Origin: an uncultured Bacteroides sp.
Lineage (GTDB): Bacteria; Bacteroidota; Bacteroidia; Bacteroidales; Bacteroidaceae
Reading direction: 5' to 3'
DNA: 64,000 nt
Assembly (NCBI RefSeq): GCF_963677685.1
Contig: NZ_OY782186.1
Span: 992,001 to 1,056,000 of the forward strand
The notes under the pieces: generated by a model
Seen by the model: the letters and a program-made list of their open reading frames with translations, nothing else
The model's database searches: none
What the model was told of the DNA's origin: nothing
Part shown: in pieces, positions 25,579 through 35,077 of the stretch
Numbering within the stretch: the first letter of the stretch is position 1
Layout of the letters: every line of letters begins with the position of its first letter
Position numbers and translations under genes: made by a program

Positions 25579-27408
25579 ATGAAGATTCCTCATAAATATC
25601 TACTTTATCAAAATAGATGGCTGCAGCCTTATGTTCGCAATTTATTAGGTGTGATGACTGTCTTTGCTTATCTGGCTTCACTCCTTTTTATAGCCGGACT
25701 GGTTTATGAACATGGCTTTGTTATATCCTATACAGAACTAGCTCACTTAAATACATTGTATAAGGGGGTATGGATTGTCTTTTTATTAGATGTTACTTTA
25801 CATATCTTTTTAGATTACGAAGATACTCGAAAACACTATAATAAGTTCACTTGGGTGTTGAGCTTCTTTCTCTATTTGACTCTTATCCCGGTTATTTTTG
25901 ATAAACCTGAGATACAAGGTGGGGCATTGCGCTTTTGGGAAATACTTAACAGCAAATTATATCACATCGTTTTGCTGTTTATGTTCTCTTTCTTTTATTT
26001 ATCCAATGGGCTTGTTCGTTTGTTGGGTAGGCGTACGAATCCCTCTTTAATTCTAGCAATGAGCTTTTTAGTTATTATTGCTGTTGGAACAGGTTTATTA
26101 ATGCTTCCACGTTGTACTTTACATGGCATTTCCTGGGTTGATTCTTTATTTATATCTACTAGTGCAGTCTGTGTTACAGGGCTTACTTCTGTAGACGTCT
26201 CTTCTACATTTACGGTAGAAGGGTTGATTGTTATTATTCTACTTATTCAGGTCGGAGGATTGGGAGTGATGACGTTAACCAGTTTCTTTGCTCTTTTCTT
26301 TATGGGTAACACGTCGTTATATAACCAATTGGTTGTTCGCGAGATGGTAAGCTCTAATTCGTTGAATTCTTTGCTCTCAACTCTATTATATATATTGGGA
26401 TTCACGCTAGTACTCGAGGGGATCGGTATGGCAGGAATTTGGCTAAGCATACATGGCACTATGGGGATGAGCTTACAGGCTGAATTGGCCTTCTCTGCTT
26501 TTCATTCTATCTCTGCATTTTGTAATGCCGGATTTTCTACTCTTCCAGGTAATTTAGGCAATCCATTGTTGATGAGCAATCATAATACATTTTATTTAAT
26601 TATCTCTCTGCTGGTCATTTTTGGAGGTATTGGTTATCCTATATTGGTAAACTTTAAAGATATATTGCTCTATCATATTCGTCGAATATGGAAGTCTATT
26701 CGTACTCGCAAATATCAAAAACCTAGAATAAGACATCTCTATAACCTAAATACCCGAATTGTGCTAGTCACAACTTTTATCTTACTGGCTGTGGGAACTT
26801 TTGCAATTCTTGCTTTTGAGTGGAACGGAGCTTTTGCAAGTATGCCTTTTGCCGATAAGCTTACACAAGCTTTCTTTAATGCTACATGTCCTCGTACGGC
26901 AGGATTTACCAGTGTTGATTTATCTACTGTAGGCATACAGACTCTTTTTATTTACATGTTACTGATGTGGATTGGTGGAGCAGCACAATCTACTGCGGGA
27001 GGTATCAAAGTCAATGCTTTTGCGGCAATAATCTTGAATCTTGTTACGGTAATCAGAGGAGGTAGTAGGGTAGAAGTGTTTGGACGAGAACTTTCTCCTG
27101 ACTCTATTCGTCGTTCTAATGCGACAATGGCAATGTCATTGCTTGCTTTTTTTATTGCCATTTTTACACTTGCCACTCTAGAACCAAATCTGCCGTTATT
27201 GGGTTTAGTCTTTGAGGCTGTGTCGGCATTGGGCACAGTGGGAGCTAGTCTTAATATTACTCCTTCACTGGGGATGTATGGTAAATTAGTTGTTGTCGTC
27301 TTAATGTTTGTGGGGCGTGTAGGGTTGATTACGATGATGTTGGGTATTGTGAAGCAGAAGAAAAAAACAAAATATCACTACCCGAGTGATACTATTATTA
27401 TAAACTAA
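25579..27408 (+). CDS. trkH: TrkH/KtrB-family potassium uptake channel subunit
   Basis: A 609-residue inner-membrane protein made of four M1-P-M2 repeats. The selectivity loops are seen in order as AVCVTGLTSVD, SAFCNAGFST, CPRTAGFTSVDL and SALGTVGASLN. About two to four extra hydrophobic helices precede the first repeat, longer than TrkH of enterics (about 480) and usual for Bacteroidetes. The start MKIPHKYLLYQ follows a purine-rich AGGAAAAACGA. It is co-oriented with trkA 34 bases downstream; together they form a gated potassium uptake system. Confidence 0.92.
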   Translation: MKIPHKYLLYQNRWLQPYVRNLLGVMTVFAYLASLLFIAGLVYEHGFVISYTELAHLNTLYKGVWIVFLLDVTLHIFLDYEDTRKHYNKFTWVLSFFLYLTLIPVIFDKPEIQGGALRFWEILNSKLYHIVLLFMFSFFYLSNGLVRLLGRRTNPSLILAMSFLVIIAVGTGLLMLPRCTLHGISWVDSLFISTSAVCVTGLTSVDVSSTFTVEGLIVIILLIQVGGLGVMTLTSFFALFFMGNTSLYNQLVVREMVSSNSLNSLLSTLLYILGFTLVLEGIGMAGIWLSIHGTMGMSLQAELAFSAFHSISAFCNAGFSTLPGNLGNPLLMSNHNTFYLIISLLVIFGGIGYPILVNFKDILLYHIRRIWKSIRTRKYQKPRIRHLYNLNTRIVLVTTFILLAVGTFAILAFEWNGAFASMPFADKLTQAFFNATCPRTAGFTSVDLSTVGIQTLFIYMLLMWIGGAAQSTAGGIKVNAFAAIILNLVTVIRGGSRVEVFGRELSPDSIRRSNATMAMSLLAFFIAIFTLATLEPNLPLLGLVFEAVSALGTVGASLNITPSLGMYGKLVVVVLMFVGRVGLITMMLGIVKQKKKTKYHYPSDTIIIN

Positions 27409-27442
27409 AATTGCTTTGTGCAATGATTAATTCAGTGATTTT

Positions 27443-28129
27443 ATGAAATACATTATTATTGGTTTAGGTAATTTTGGGTATGTATTAGCAGAAGAACTTT
27501 CTGCTTTGGGACATGAAGTGATAGGAGTGGATATTGTAGAAAGCCGTGTAGATACCATAAAAGATAAGATAGCAACGGGTTTCGTGCTTGATGCTACGGA
27601 TGAAACATCTTTGGCTGTTTTGCCTCTCAATAGTGTCGATGTTGTTATTGTTACGATTGGAGAGAACTTTGGGGCTTCTGTGAGAGTAACAGCTTTATTG
27701 AAACAGAAGCAAGTGAAACATATTTATGCTCGTGCCATTGATGCTGTTCATAAGGCTGTTCTTGAAGCTTTTGGTTTGGATATGATACTTACTCCGGAAG
27801 AAGATTCTGCCCGCGAATTAGTGCAGTTGTTGGACTTTGGAAACCGAATAGAGTCTTTTCGAGTAGATCAGGAATATTTCGTAATGATGTTTCGAATTCC
27901 TGATAAGTTTATTGATTATCCGGTGAATCAGCTCAACCTGAATCAGGAGTTCAATCTGAAAATAATAGGTTTGAAGCGTTCGGGGAAGGTGAAGAACTTC
28001 TTGGGAGTTTCTGTTACTGATTGTCATATTGTGAACGAATTACTTGAAGATGAGAAGATGCAGCCGGAAGATGAATTGGTTTGTTATGGTAAATATGATG
28101 ACTTTAGAACTTTTTGGAAAGCTCTGTAG
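27443..28129 (+). CDS. trkA: TrkA potassium-channel regulatory subunit
   Basis: A 228-residue cytoplasmic RCK protein. The Rossmann motif GLGNFGYVLAEEL starts at residue 5, followed by an acidic residue (VDIVESRVD) that binds the NAD ribose. The TrkA_N domain covers about 1-130 and TrkA_C about 140-225. Single-RCK form (half of E. coli TrkA), as in KtrA, so it likely acts as an octameric ring under the TrkH dimer. Second gene of the trkH-trkA unit. Confidence 0.93.
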   Translation: MKYIIIGLGNFGYVLAEELSALGHEVIGVDIVESRVDTIKDKIATGFVLDATDETSLAVLPLNSVDVVIVTIGENFGASVRVTALLKQKQVKHIYARAIDAVHKAVLEAFGLDMILTPEEDSARELVQLLDFGNRIESFRVDQEYFVMMFRIPDKFIDYPVNQLNLNQEFNLKIIGLKRSGKVKNFLGVSVTDCHIVNELLEDEKMQPEDELVCYGKYDDFRTFWKAL

Positions 28130-28177
28130 CATCTAAAAAAGAAGCGACTTTATAACTTTAAATTTAGTATTTAGATA

Positions 28178-28756
28178 ATGACTGTAGTAAAGAATGATTT
28201 ACTCCTTTTTAATAAATTCTTTGCCGAATATCAACATAGTTTTATACGGTTTGCACAAACTTACGTTCGTGACGATGTAGTAGCCGAGGATCTTGTAGTG
28301 GAAGCGATGATGTATTATTGGGAAAATAGAACTCGCTTACCGAAAGACACTAATGTCCCCGCTTATGTTTTGACTATAATTAAGCATAAATGTCTAAACC
28401 ACTTAAGGCATTTACAAACTAGAGATGAGGTTTTAAATAATCTTAGTATTCATTCTGAGTGGGAACTAAAAACGCGTATTACTACTCTTGAGGCTTGCGA
28501 GCCTAGTGAATTATTTAACGCTGAAATAAGGACTATAATAGATAAGGTTTTATTGAAACTTCCCACCAAAACTCGTCGTGTTTTTTTGCTTAGCAGATAT
28601 GAGAATAAATCTCATAGAGAAATTGCTGCAATACTTAATATATCTACAAAAGGGGTTGAATTTCATATTGCAAAAGTTACAAGCATTCTTCGTCTGGCTC
28701 TGAAAGATTACTTGTTGTTATTTATCCTTCTTTTTTATATGCTCGTTAATCGTTAA
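28178..28756 (+). CDS. ECF sigma factor of the first polysaccharide-utilisation block
   Basis: A 192-residue sigma factor with region 2 (FAEYQHSFIRFAQTYVRDD, VAEDLVVEAMMYYWENR) and region 4 (LLKLPTKTRRVFLLSRYEN, ISTKGVEFHIAKV). A hydrophobic tail (LLLFILLFYMLV) at the very C-terminus is seen in many Bacteroides PUL sigma factors. It is followed 61 bases later by fecR and then by an STN-bearing SusC, the classic trans-envelope signalling order. Confidence 0.9.
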   Translation: MTVVKNDLLLFNKFFAEYQHSFIRFAQTYVRDDVVAEDLVVEAMMYYWENRTRLPKDTNVPAYVLTIIKHKCLNHLRHLQTRDEVLNNLSIHSEWELKTRITTLEACEPSELFNAEIRTIIDKVLLKLPTKTRRVFLLSRYENKSHREIAAILNISTKGVEFHIAKVTSILRLALKDYLLLFILLFYMLVNR

Positions 28757-28817
28757 TTTACTCGATATTTATTTTTTTACTAGGGGTATTTATTTTTGAA
28801 GTGCTAATATAGTATGT

Positions 28818-29771
28818 ATGGGAATGATTAGTATTAATAAAGAATTGTTGTACCGCTTCTTTAATGGAGAAGCAAGCCTTGAGGATGAGGCGAAAGTGAA
28901 GAATTGGATTGAAGAATCAGAAGAGAATCGAAGGGAATTTTTAAGGGAACGTAAGCTTTTCGATCTTGCTATTTTTAATGGTAAGGGAGTAATTCGCTTA
29001 AAAGCAGAACGTAGATTGTATAGGAAACGAATCTTTTTTGAATTTGTAAAAATGGCAGCTGTTATTGTGCTAACCTTGTTGGTAAGTTTTTTATATACCA
29101 ATTTTGCGAGTAGAAGTGAAGAAGAAATTGCTATGCAAACAGTGAATGTTCCTTATGGTCAACGCGTAAATTTGAGTTTGTCTGATGGTACAACTGTATG
29201 GCTCAACTCCGGTTCGCATATATCGTATCCGGAATCTTTTGCTAAAGGAAGAAGAGAAGTCTATCTTGATGGTGAGGCTTATTTTGAAGTGGCTCACAAT
29301 AAAGAAAAGCCTTTTATAGTGCATGCTACAGAATATGATGTAGAAGTTTTGGGTACGAAATTTAATGTGGATGCATATTCAAAAGAAGGAACTTTTGAAG
29401 GCTCTTTGTTGGAGGGGAAAATAAAATTGACAAACAGGAAAGATCGTTCATCTTTAATGTTGGCTCCATCTTATAAAGCTGCTTCTCAAGGTGGTCATTT
29501 ATTTGTAAGTAAGATTACTGATTACGATGTTTATCGATGGAAAGAGGGGCTGATTTGCTTTAAAAATAAGCCCTTTACCAAAATATTAAAGAGCTTTGAA
29601 AAATATTATGATCTTCGAATAGTAGTTGAGAATGTAAAATTAGATAATCCTCTTTTGACGGGTAAATTTAGACTTTCTGATGGAGTAGAATATGCTTTGA
29701 AAGTATTGCAGAAAGATGTGACTTTTAAATATATACGTAATGTCGATGAGAATATTATTTACATTAGATAA
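28818..29771 (+). CDS. FecR-family anti-sigma factor of the first PUL block
   Basis: The 317-residue protein has an N-terminal sigma-binding part (LLYRFFNGEASLEDEAKVKN), one membrane helix near 75-93 (AAVIVLTLLVSFLYTNF), a FecR domain (VPYGQRVNLSLSDGTTVWL; GEAYFEVAHNKEKPFIV) and a C-terminal DUF4974 module (YDLRIVVENVKLDNPLL). It should receive the signal from the STN domain of the next gene and release the sigma factor. Spacing to SusC is 164 bases and contains two hairpins. Confidence 0.92.
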   Translation: MGMISINKELLYRFFNGEASLEDEAKVKNWIEESEENRREFLRERKLFDLAIFNGKGVIRLKAERRLYRKRIFFEFVKMAAVIVLTLLVSFLYTNFASRSEEEIAMQTVNVPYGQRVNLSLSDGTTVWLNSGSHISYPESFAKGRREVYLDGEAYFEVAHNKEKPFIVHATEYDVEVLGTKFNVDAYSKEGTFEGSLLEGKIKLTNRKDRSSLMLAPSYKAASQGGHLFVSKITDYDVYRWKEGLICFKNKPFTKILKSFEKYYDLRIVVENVKLDNPLLTGKFRLSDGVEYALKVLQKDVTFKYIRNVDENIIYIR

Positions 29772-29847
29772 TTAAATTTATTTGCTTACTGATTATTAAC
29801 CTTTAATGTTGTTTGCCTATGTAATACTTATTCTAAAAAACACAAAA

Positions 29848-29875
29848 TGCCGATAGTACGGGAATACTACCGGCA
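29848..29875. promoter_or_regulatory. Hairpin in the leader of the first SusC gene
   Basis: Arms TGCCGATAGTA (29848-29858) and TACTACCGGCA (29865-29875) pair with one mismatch around CGGGAA. A second small stem CCCT/AGGG follows near 29891-29904. No T tract, so it is more likely a leader-RNA structure than a terminator. Confidence 0.4.
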
Positions 29876-29935
29876 CAGACTAATATCAATCCCTGTTTTT
29901 AGGGATAATATCAATCAAACTTTAAATACAAAGAT

Positions 29936-32900
29936 ATGAAAAACATTCATTCTGTGGGTTTTTATGCTCTTAAAAATCCGCTAGCCATTCATCTTTCCAA
30001 AATTATGAGAATTTCAACGCTTTTACTCTTTATGTGTTCGTTTTGTGCTATCGCAGGGAATGTTCACTCTCAAAACGCAAGAGTTACAATTCACAAATCT
30101 CAGGTTCCATTAGAAGAAATACTGAATGATATTGAAAGTCAAACAGATTATCTATTTCTTTACTCTAATGATGTTAATGTCAAAAAACAAACTTCAATTG
30201 AAGTGGATAGCAAACCTGTATATGAAGTGCTGCACCTTTTGTTGAATAAAAGTAGTGTAAAATACCAAATAGAGGGTTCGCACATTATTTTGTCAGAAAA
30301 AACAGCGAAAGAGAAATTAGAAATTGGTCAGAAGAAAACTAAAGTTTTTGGTACGATAAAAGATTCAAGAGGAGAGGGTATTATCGGAGCTACTATTGTT
30401 GAGAAAGGCACAAGCAATGGTACTATAAGCGATATATCGGGAGATTTTGTGTTGACTATATCGAAAGAGGCGGTATTACAAATCTCTTATATCGGTTATA
30501 TTACTCAAGAAATAAAAGCTACAGCAGGTAAGAAACTTAATGTTGTGTTGAAAGAAGACACTAAAACGCTTGATGAAGTGGTGGTTATTGGATATGGTAC
30601 TCAACGTAAGGGGGATTTAACCAGTTCAGTTGGAAGTGTGAAAAAGGAGAATTTTATTCAAGGTGCTGTAAAAGATGCAGGACAACTGATTCAGGGAAAA
30701 GTTGCCGGTCTGACAATAACCAATACTAGTGGTGATCCAACTAGTCAGACGACCATTTCCCTTCGTGGGAATACCACTATTTTAGGGGCTAGTACAAATC
30801 CATTAATATTAATTGACGGTGTCCCCGGCGATTTAAATACGGTAGCCCCAGAAGATATTGAAAGCATCGATGTGTTAAAGGATGGTTCTGCTGCTGCTAT
30901 CTATGGCTCTCGTGGTACAAATGGCGTTATTCTTATTACAACAAAGAAAGCGAAAGGCGACAATATTAATCAGGTGGAATATAGTGCTTATGTGAGTACT
31001 TCTTCTATTGTTAAACGGCTGGATATGTGTACAGCAGCTGATTATCGGCAACAGATTTCAGATGGTATACGGGATACTTCCTGGGATCTTGGTAATGATG
31101 TCGATTGGATGGATCAAATTACTCGTGTTCCGTTTACTCATGTTCATAATTTGTCACTGAAAGGTGGTAATCAAGAAACCAATTATATTGTTAATCTTAA
31201 CTATAGAGCTAATCAGGGGATAATGAAGCGTTCGGATAAAGATATGTTTCAAGGGCGTGCTGAAATCAATCATAATATGTTTGATAATAAACTGAAGCTC
31301 AATTTCGCGATTTTAGGAAATCAAACTAAGTATACTTCGACCTCTGATGGAGGAAGTTGGAATACTTACGTTTACCGTCAAGCTTTGATTCATAACCCTA
31401 CAGAACCTATTAGAAATGAAGATGGCAGTTGGTACGAGAATATTGGTATTTTTGAATATGCTAATCCTCTATCTCTTTTAAAGGAGTGTGATGGTGATCA
31501 AAGTATTTCTCAACTACGATTTAATGGTAGTGCTACTTTTAATCCAATTAAAGATCTTACGCTGAAAGCTTTGATCTCTTATGACAAATCAAATAGGTAT
31601 GGCGGATATTATGAAACAAAGCAAAACATATCCACCATTCGTGATAGTAAAAATGGCTATGCATCGGTAGGGTCGACGATGGATATGACCAAGCTAATAG
31701 AGTTAACAGCACAATATCAGAAAGAAATAGGGGGACATCATTTTACCGCTCTAGCTGGTTATAGTTGGCAAGGCACTGACTACAGTAATCAGTATGAACG
31801 AAATTATGATTTCCCTACTGATATTTATAGTTATAATGACATAGGCCAAGGTGCAGCTCTAAAAAAAGGATTGGGTACTGAGTACAGCTATCGCCTGAAA
31901 ACAAACTTAATCAGTTTCTTTGGTCGTTTGTCTTACTCTTACAAGAATCGTTATTTATTGATGGCTGCTCTTCGTCATGAAGGAGCTAGCCAGTTATCAG
32001 GAACTAATAATGAGTGGGGTACTTTTCCTTCGGTCTCTGTAGGCTGGAGAATTACAGAAGAATCGTTTATGCAGTCGCAAAAACTTTTCAATGATTTAAA
32101 ACTTCGTATTGGTTATGGTGTAACCGGAAGTCAGCCCAATGATTCATTCTTAGGAAAGTCTATGTTAAATTATGGTGATTATTATTATTATAATGGTAAA
32201 TGGATACAAAGTCTTCAACCATCACGGAATGCTAATCCGGACTTGAAATGGGAAGAAAAACATGAAACGAATCTTGGTCTTGACTTTAGTATTTTAGGAA
32301 GTCGAATAAATGGTAGTATTGATTTATACGATCGTCAAATAAAGGGCTTACTTTATGACTACTCGGTTCCTTCTCCTCCAAATTTATATACTACGACTCG
32401 TGCAAATGTAGGTAAGATGAGCAATAAAGGGATTGAAGTGTTGGTGAATGTGATTCCTATTACAACCAAAGATCTTAACTGGAGTTCGACAGTTACTTTC
32501 TCAACGAATACAAATAAACTGATCAATCTTTCAAATGATCTATATCAAACTTCAAGTGATTATTTTGTTACCGGTTGGATTCAAGAGCCGGTTAAGACTG
32601 AATCACACATCGTTAAAGTGGGAGAACCTATTGGTCAAATCTATGGATTCAAGGTTGTTGATGTTGATGATAGTGGTAAGTGGATCTATGAAGATAAGGA
32701 TGGAAATCACGTAGGATATGATGATTTTACTCATTCTGCCGAGGATAAGAAAGTGATTGGCAATGGTTTGCCTAAATACTATGTGGGATGGAATAACAGT
32801 GTGCGTTATAAGAACTGGGATGTTTCTATTTCTATGCGCGGAGCGTTTGATTTTCAGATTATTAATAGCGCTCGTATGTTTTATGAGAACTTGAGTCGTT

Positions 32901-33232
32901 CGGATTGGAATCGTATGAAGTCTGCTTATGATCCTGTATTTGGTAAGGTACGTTTAAATTCACTTTGCTCAGAAGAGTTTAATAGTTATTATGTAGAGAA
33001 CGGTGCTTATTGGAAGATTGATAACATCACTTTGGGATATAGATTCGGTAAATTAGGAAAGTACATAAAGGGTCTTAGAGTATATGCGTCTTCTCAGAAT
33101 GTACTGACTATCACGGGTTATAAAGGTACCGATCCTGAGGTTTCGGTTTCAGGTTTGAATCCAGGTTATGATAATCGTGATCAATATCCTCATGTTCGCT
33201 CTTATACAGTGGGTGCAAGCATTACTTTCTAA
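29936..33232 (+). CDS. SusC-family TonB-dependent receptor with STN domain
   Basis: A 1098-residue outer-membrane importer. After a long signal region (to about residue 45) comes an STN domain (about 52-120, EEILNDIESQTDYLFLYSND), then CarboxypepD_reg (about 138-215, KVFGTIKDSRGEGIIGATIV), the TonB-plug domain (LDEVVVIGYGTQRKGDLTSS; SIDVLKDGSAAAIYGSRGTN) and a 22-strand barrel. The STN domain should signal to the upstream FecR/ECF pair. The SusD partner starts 18 bases downstream. It is the only one of the three SusCs here with an STN domain. Confidence 0.95.
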   Translation: MKNIHSVGFYALKNPLAIHLSKIMRISTLLLFMCSFCAIAGNVHSQNARVTIHKSQVPLEEILNDIESQTDYLFLYSNDVNVKKQTSIEVDSKPVYEVLHLLLNKSSVKYQIEGSHIILSEKTAKEKLEIGQKKTKVFGTIKDSRGEGIIGATIVEKGTSNGTISDISGDFVLTISKEAVLQISYIGYITQEIKATAGKKLNVVLKEDTKTLDEVVVIGYGTQRKGDLTSSVGSVKKENFIQGAVKDAGQLIQGKVAGLTITNTSGDPTSQTTISLRGNTTILGASTNPLILIDGVPGDLNTVAPEDIESIDVLKDGSAAAIYGSRGTNGVILITTKKAKGDNINQVEYSAYVSTSSIVKRLDMCTAADYRQQISDGIRDTSWDLGNDVDWMDQITRVPFTHVHNLSLKGGNQETNYIVNLNYRANQGIMKRSDKDMFQGRAEINHNMFDNKLKLNFAILGNQTKYTSTSDGGSWNTYVYRQALIHNPTEPIRNEDGSWYENIGIFEYANPLSLLKECDGDQSISQLRFNGSATFNPIKDLTLKALISYDKSNRYGGYYETKQNISTIRDSKNGYASVGSTMDMTKLIELTAQYQKEIGGHHFTALAGYSWQGTDYSNQYERNYDFPTDIYSYNDIGQGAALKKGLGTEYSYRLKTNLISFFGRLSYSYKNRYLLMAALRHEGASQLSGTNNEWGTFPSVSVGWRITEESFMQSQKLFNDLKLRIGYGVTGSQPNDSFLGKSMLNYGDYYYYNGKWIQSLQPSRNANPDLKWEEKHETNLGLDFSILGSRINGSIDLYDRQIKGLLYDYSVPSPPNLYTTTRANVGKMSNKGIEVLVNVIPITTKDLNWSSTVTFSTNTNKLINLSNDLYQTSSDYFVTGWIQEPVKTESHIVKVGEPIGQIYGFKVVDVDDSGKWIYEDKDGNHVGYDDFTHSAEDKKVIGNGLPKYYVGWNNSVRYKNWDVSISMRGAFDFQIINSARMFYENLSRSDWNRMKSAYDPVFGKVRLNSLCSEEFNSYYVENGAYWKIDNITLGYRFGKLGKYIKGLRVYASSQNVLTITGYKGTDPEVSVSGLNPGYDNRDQYPHVRSYTVGASITF

Positions 33233-33250
33233 TCTCTTAAATGAATAAAT

Positions 33251-34876
33251 ATGAAAACAAAAATATTAACATTAACTATTGCCTTTACATTAATAATATG
33301 TCAGGGCTGTACCGATTTAGAAGATAAAAGTTATCATGATATTCTCTCAGATCAATTTGTGCCGACTGGTGATGATTTAGGAGCCCTATTAAGTGCTGCT
33401 TATGTGCCTTGGCGTCAAACATTGTTGCTCTGGAACGGTGTTGCGAGAGCCCAGATGTTATCTGCTGATGAAGATGTTCTTCCAGCCCGTCCGAATGGAT
33501 GGGTAGATGGTGGTATTTATAAGCGGATGCATCAGCATAAGTGGACATCTGAAGATGATATGTGCGTTCAATCATGGAACCGCACTTATGTTGGTATTAC
33601 TGCCTGTAATCGTGTCCTTTATCAAATTGAATCGGGCAAAATCAGTATTCCTGAGCAACAAGAAGCTATTGTCTCAGAACTGAAAGTTCTTCGTGCTTCT
33701 TATTATTATATTCTAGTTGATTTGTTTGGGAATGTTCCTTTGGTGACTAATTTTGATGTTCCAGATGGTTATTTACCAGAGCAGAACACTCGTAAGGAAG
33801 TTTATGAATTTATTATTAAAGAAATTACAGATAACATTGATAATTTAAGTGAAAAAGTTAATGTTGAATATTATGGACGTTTTAATAAATGGGCTGCTTA
33901 TTCTCTATTAGCTAAAATGTATTTAAATTCTGAAATATTCTCTGATGGTAATTATTCTGAATTTCAGAAATGTATTGATGCTTGTGATGAAGTTATAAAA
34001 TCGACTAAATATGATTTAGAAGAAAAACAAAGCAATGTGTTTATTACAGAGAATGAGAACTCCAAGGAAATTATTTTTGCCTTGCCTTTTGATGCGACTT
34101 ATGTAACAGATTGGAATGCATTTGATTTTCATATGTATACGCTACAAGCGGGGAATCAGGCCACTTATAACTTTGAGAGTTCTCCTTGGGGTGGTGTTTG
34201 TTGTACTCCTCAATATATTAGTTCTTTTGATCCTGAAGATGCTCGTTTAGCTGATTGCTTTATTCAAGGTCAACAATACACGGCTTCGGGTGATTCCTTG
34301 TTTTGTACTATGGGAACTGATGCCAATGCGCCTTTAAAGTACATTAATGAAGTACCTAGTATTGATAATTCTCAAGAATATCATGGATTTCGTTGGGGTA
34401 AATTTGAATATGCTATGGGGATTACTAGTCGATTGAGTAATGATTGGCCTTTGTTTCGCTATGCTGATATTCTTTTGATGAAGGCTGAAGCATTACTTCG
34501 TTTGGGCGAAGAGGACCAAGCTGCCGTATTGGTGACTAAAGTACGTCAGCGTGACTTTAAAAATAATCCCGAAAAGGCGAAAGTGACGGGTGCACAATTG
34601 CTGGAAGGAAGTAGTTATGATTATGGGCGTCGCGATAATTTAGTTGCTGCTACTTATGAAGGAGGAGCTGATATAAAATATGGACGTTTCTTAGATGAAC
34701 TTGGTTGGGAATTTACTCAAGAAGGTCGTCGTAGGCAGGATATGATTCGATTTAATGCGTTCACCACTAAATCATGGTTTTCACATAGCAAAAGTGAAAG
34801 TTTCCGTAATTTGTACCCAATTCCTGAAAAGGCATTATTAACAAACTCGAAATTAAAACAAAATACGGGTTATTAG
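33251..34876 (+). CDS. SusD-family surface glycan-binding lipoprotein
   Basis: A 541-residue lipoprotein (signal with lipid Cys around residues 17-20, CQGC) with SusD-type TPR helices. It shows LKVLRASYYYILVDLFGNVP, YGRFNKWAAYSLLAKMYLN and the C-terminal FRNLYPIPEKALLTN block. It forms the lid of the upstream SusC transporter. A perfect palindrome terminator lies 28 bases after its stop, so this SusC/D pair is a closed unit with its sigma/anti-sigma genes. The glycan bound is not evident. Confidence 0.93.
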   Translation: MKTKILTLTIAFTLIICQGCTDLEDKSYHDILSDQFVPTGDDLGALLSAAYVPWRQTLLLWNGVARAQMLSADEDVLPARPNGWVDGGIYKRMHQHKWTSEDDMCVQSWNRTYVGITACNRVLYQIESGKISIPEQQEAIVSELKVLRASYYYILVDLFGNVPLVTNFDVPDGYLPEQNTRKEVYEFIIKEITDNIDNLSEKVNVEYYGRFNKWAAYSLLAKMYLNSEIFSDGNYSEFQKCIDACDEVIKSTKYDLEEKQSNVFITENENSKEIIFALPFDATYVTDWNAFDFHMYTLQAGNQATYNFESSPWGGVCCTPQYISSFDPEDARLADCFIQGQQYTASGDSLFCTMGTDANAPLKYINEVPSIDNSQEYHGFRWGKFEYAMGITSRLSNDWPLFRYADILLMKAEALLRLGEEDQAAVLVTKVRQRDFKNNPEKAKVTGAQLLEGSSYDYGRRDNLVAATYEGGADIKYGRFLDELGWEFTQEGRRRQDMIRFNAFTTKSWFSHSKSESFRNLYPIPEKALLTNSKLKQNTGY

Positions 34877-34904
34877 TTTTTAGAATAGAAGGTTGAGATA
34901 ATCT

Positions 34905-34944
34905 CGGTTGCCAATAATTTTAAAATTATTGGCAACCGTTTTAA
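34905..34944 (+). terminator. Terminator after the first SusC/SusD unit
   Basis: A perfect 34-base palindrome, arms 34905-34921 and 34922-34938 (CGGTTGCCAATAATTTT and its complement), followed by TTTT. It separates the sigma-controlled block from the arabinofuranosidase genes. Confidence 0.85.
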
Positions 34945-35030
34945 TCTGTTTTTCTTGATCTATAATAATCTATTGATCAAAATTATTCTATTTTGAGTTA
35001 TAATAATATCCTTTTTACACTAAAAGTACC

Positions 35031-35038
35031 TATCTTTG
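35031..35038 (+). promoter_or_regulatory. -7 element for the GH51-GH127 genes
   Basis: TATCTTTG matches TAnnTTTG, 40 bases before the ATG. The -33 position is not TTTG. With the terminator just upstream it indicates a new transcription unit. Confidence 0.5.
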
Positions 35039-35077
35039 TAACACTTGTTGATCGCTTTAAATACCTAAATATATATT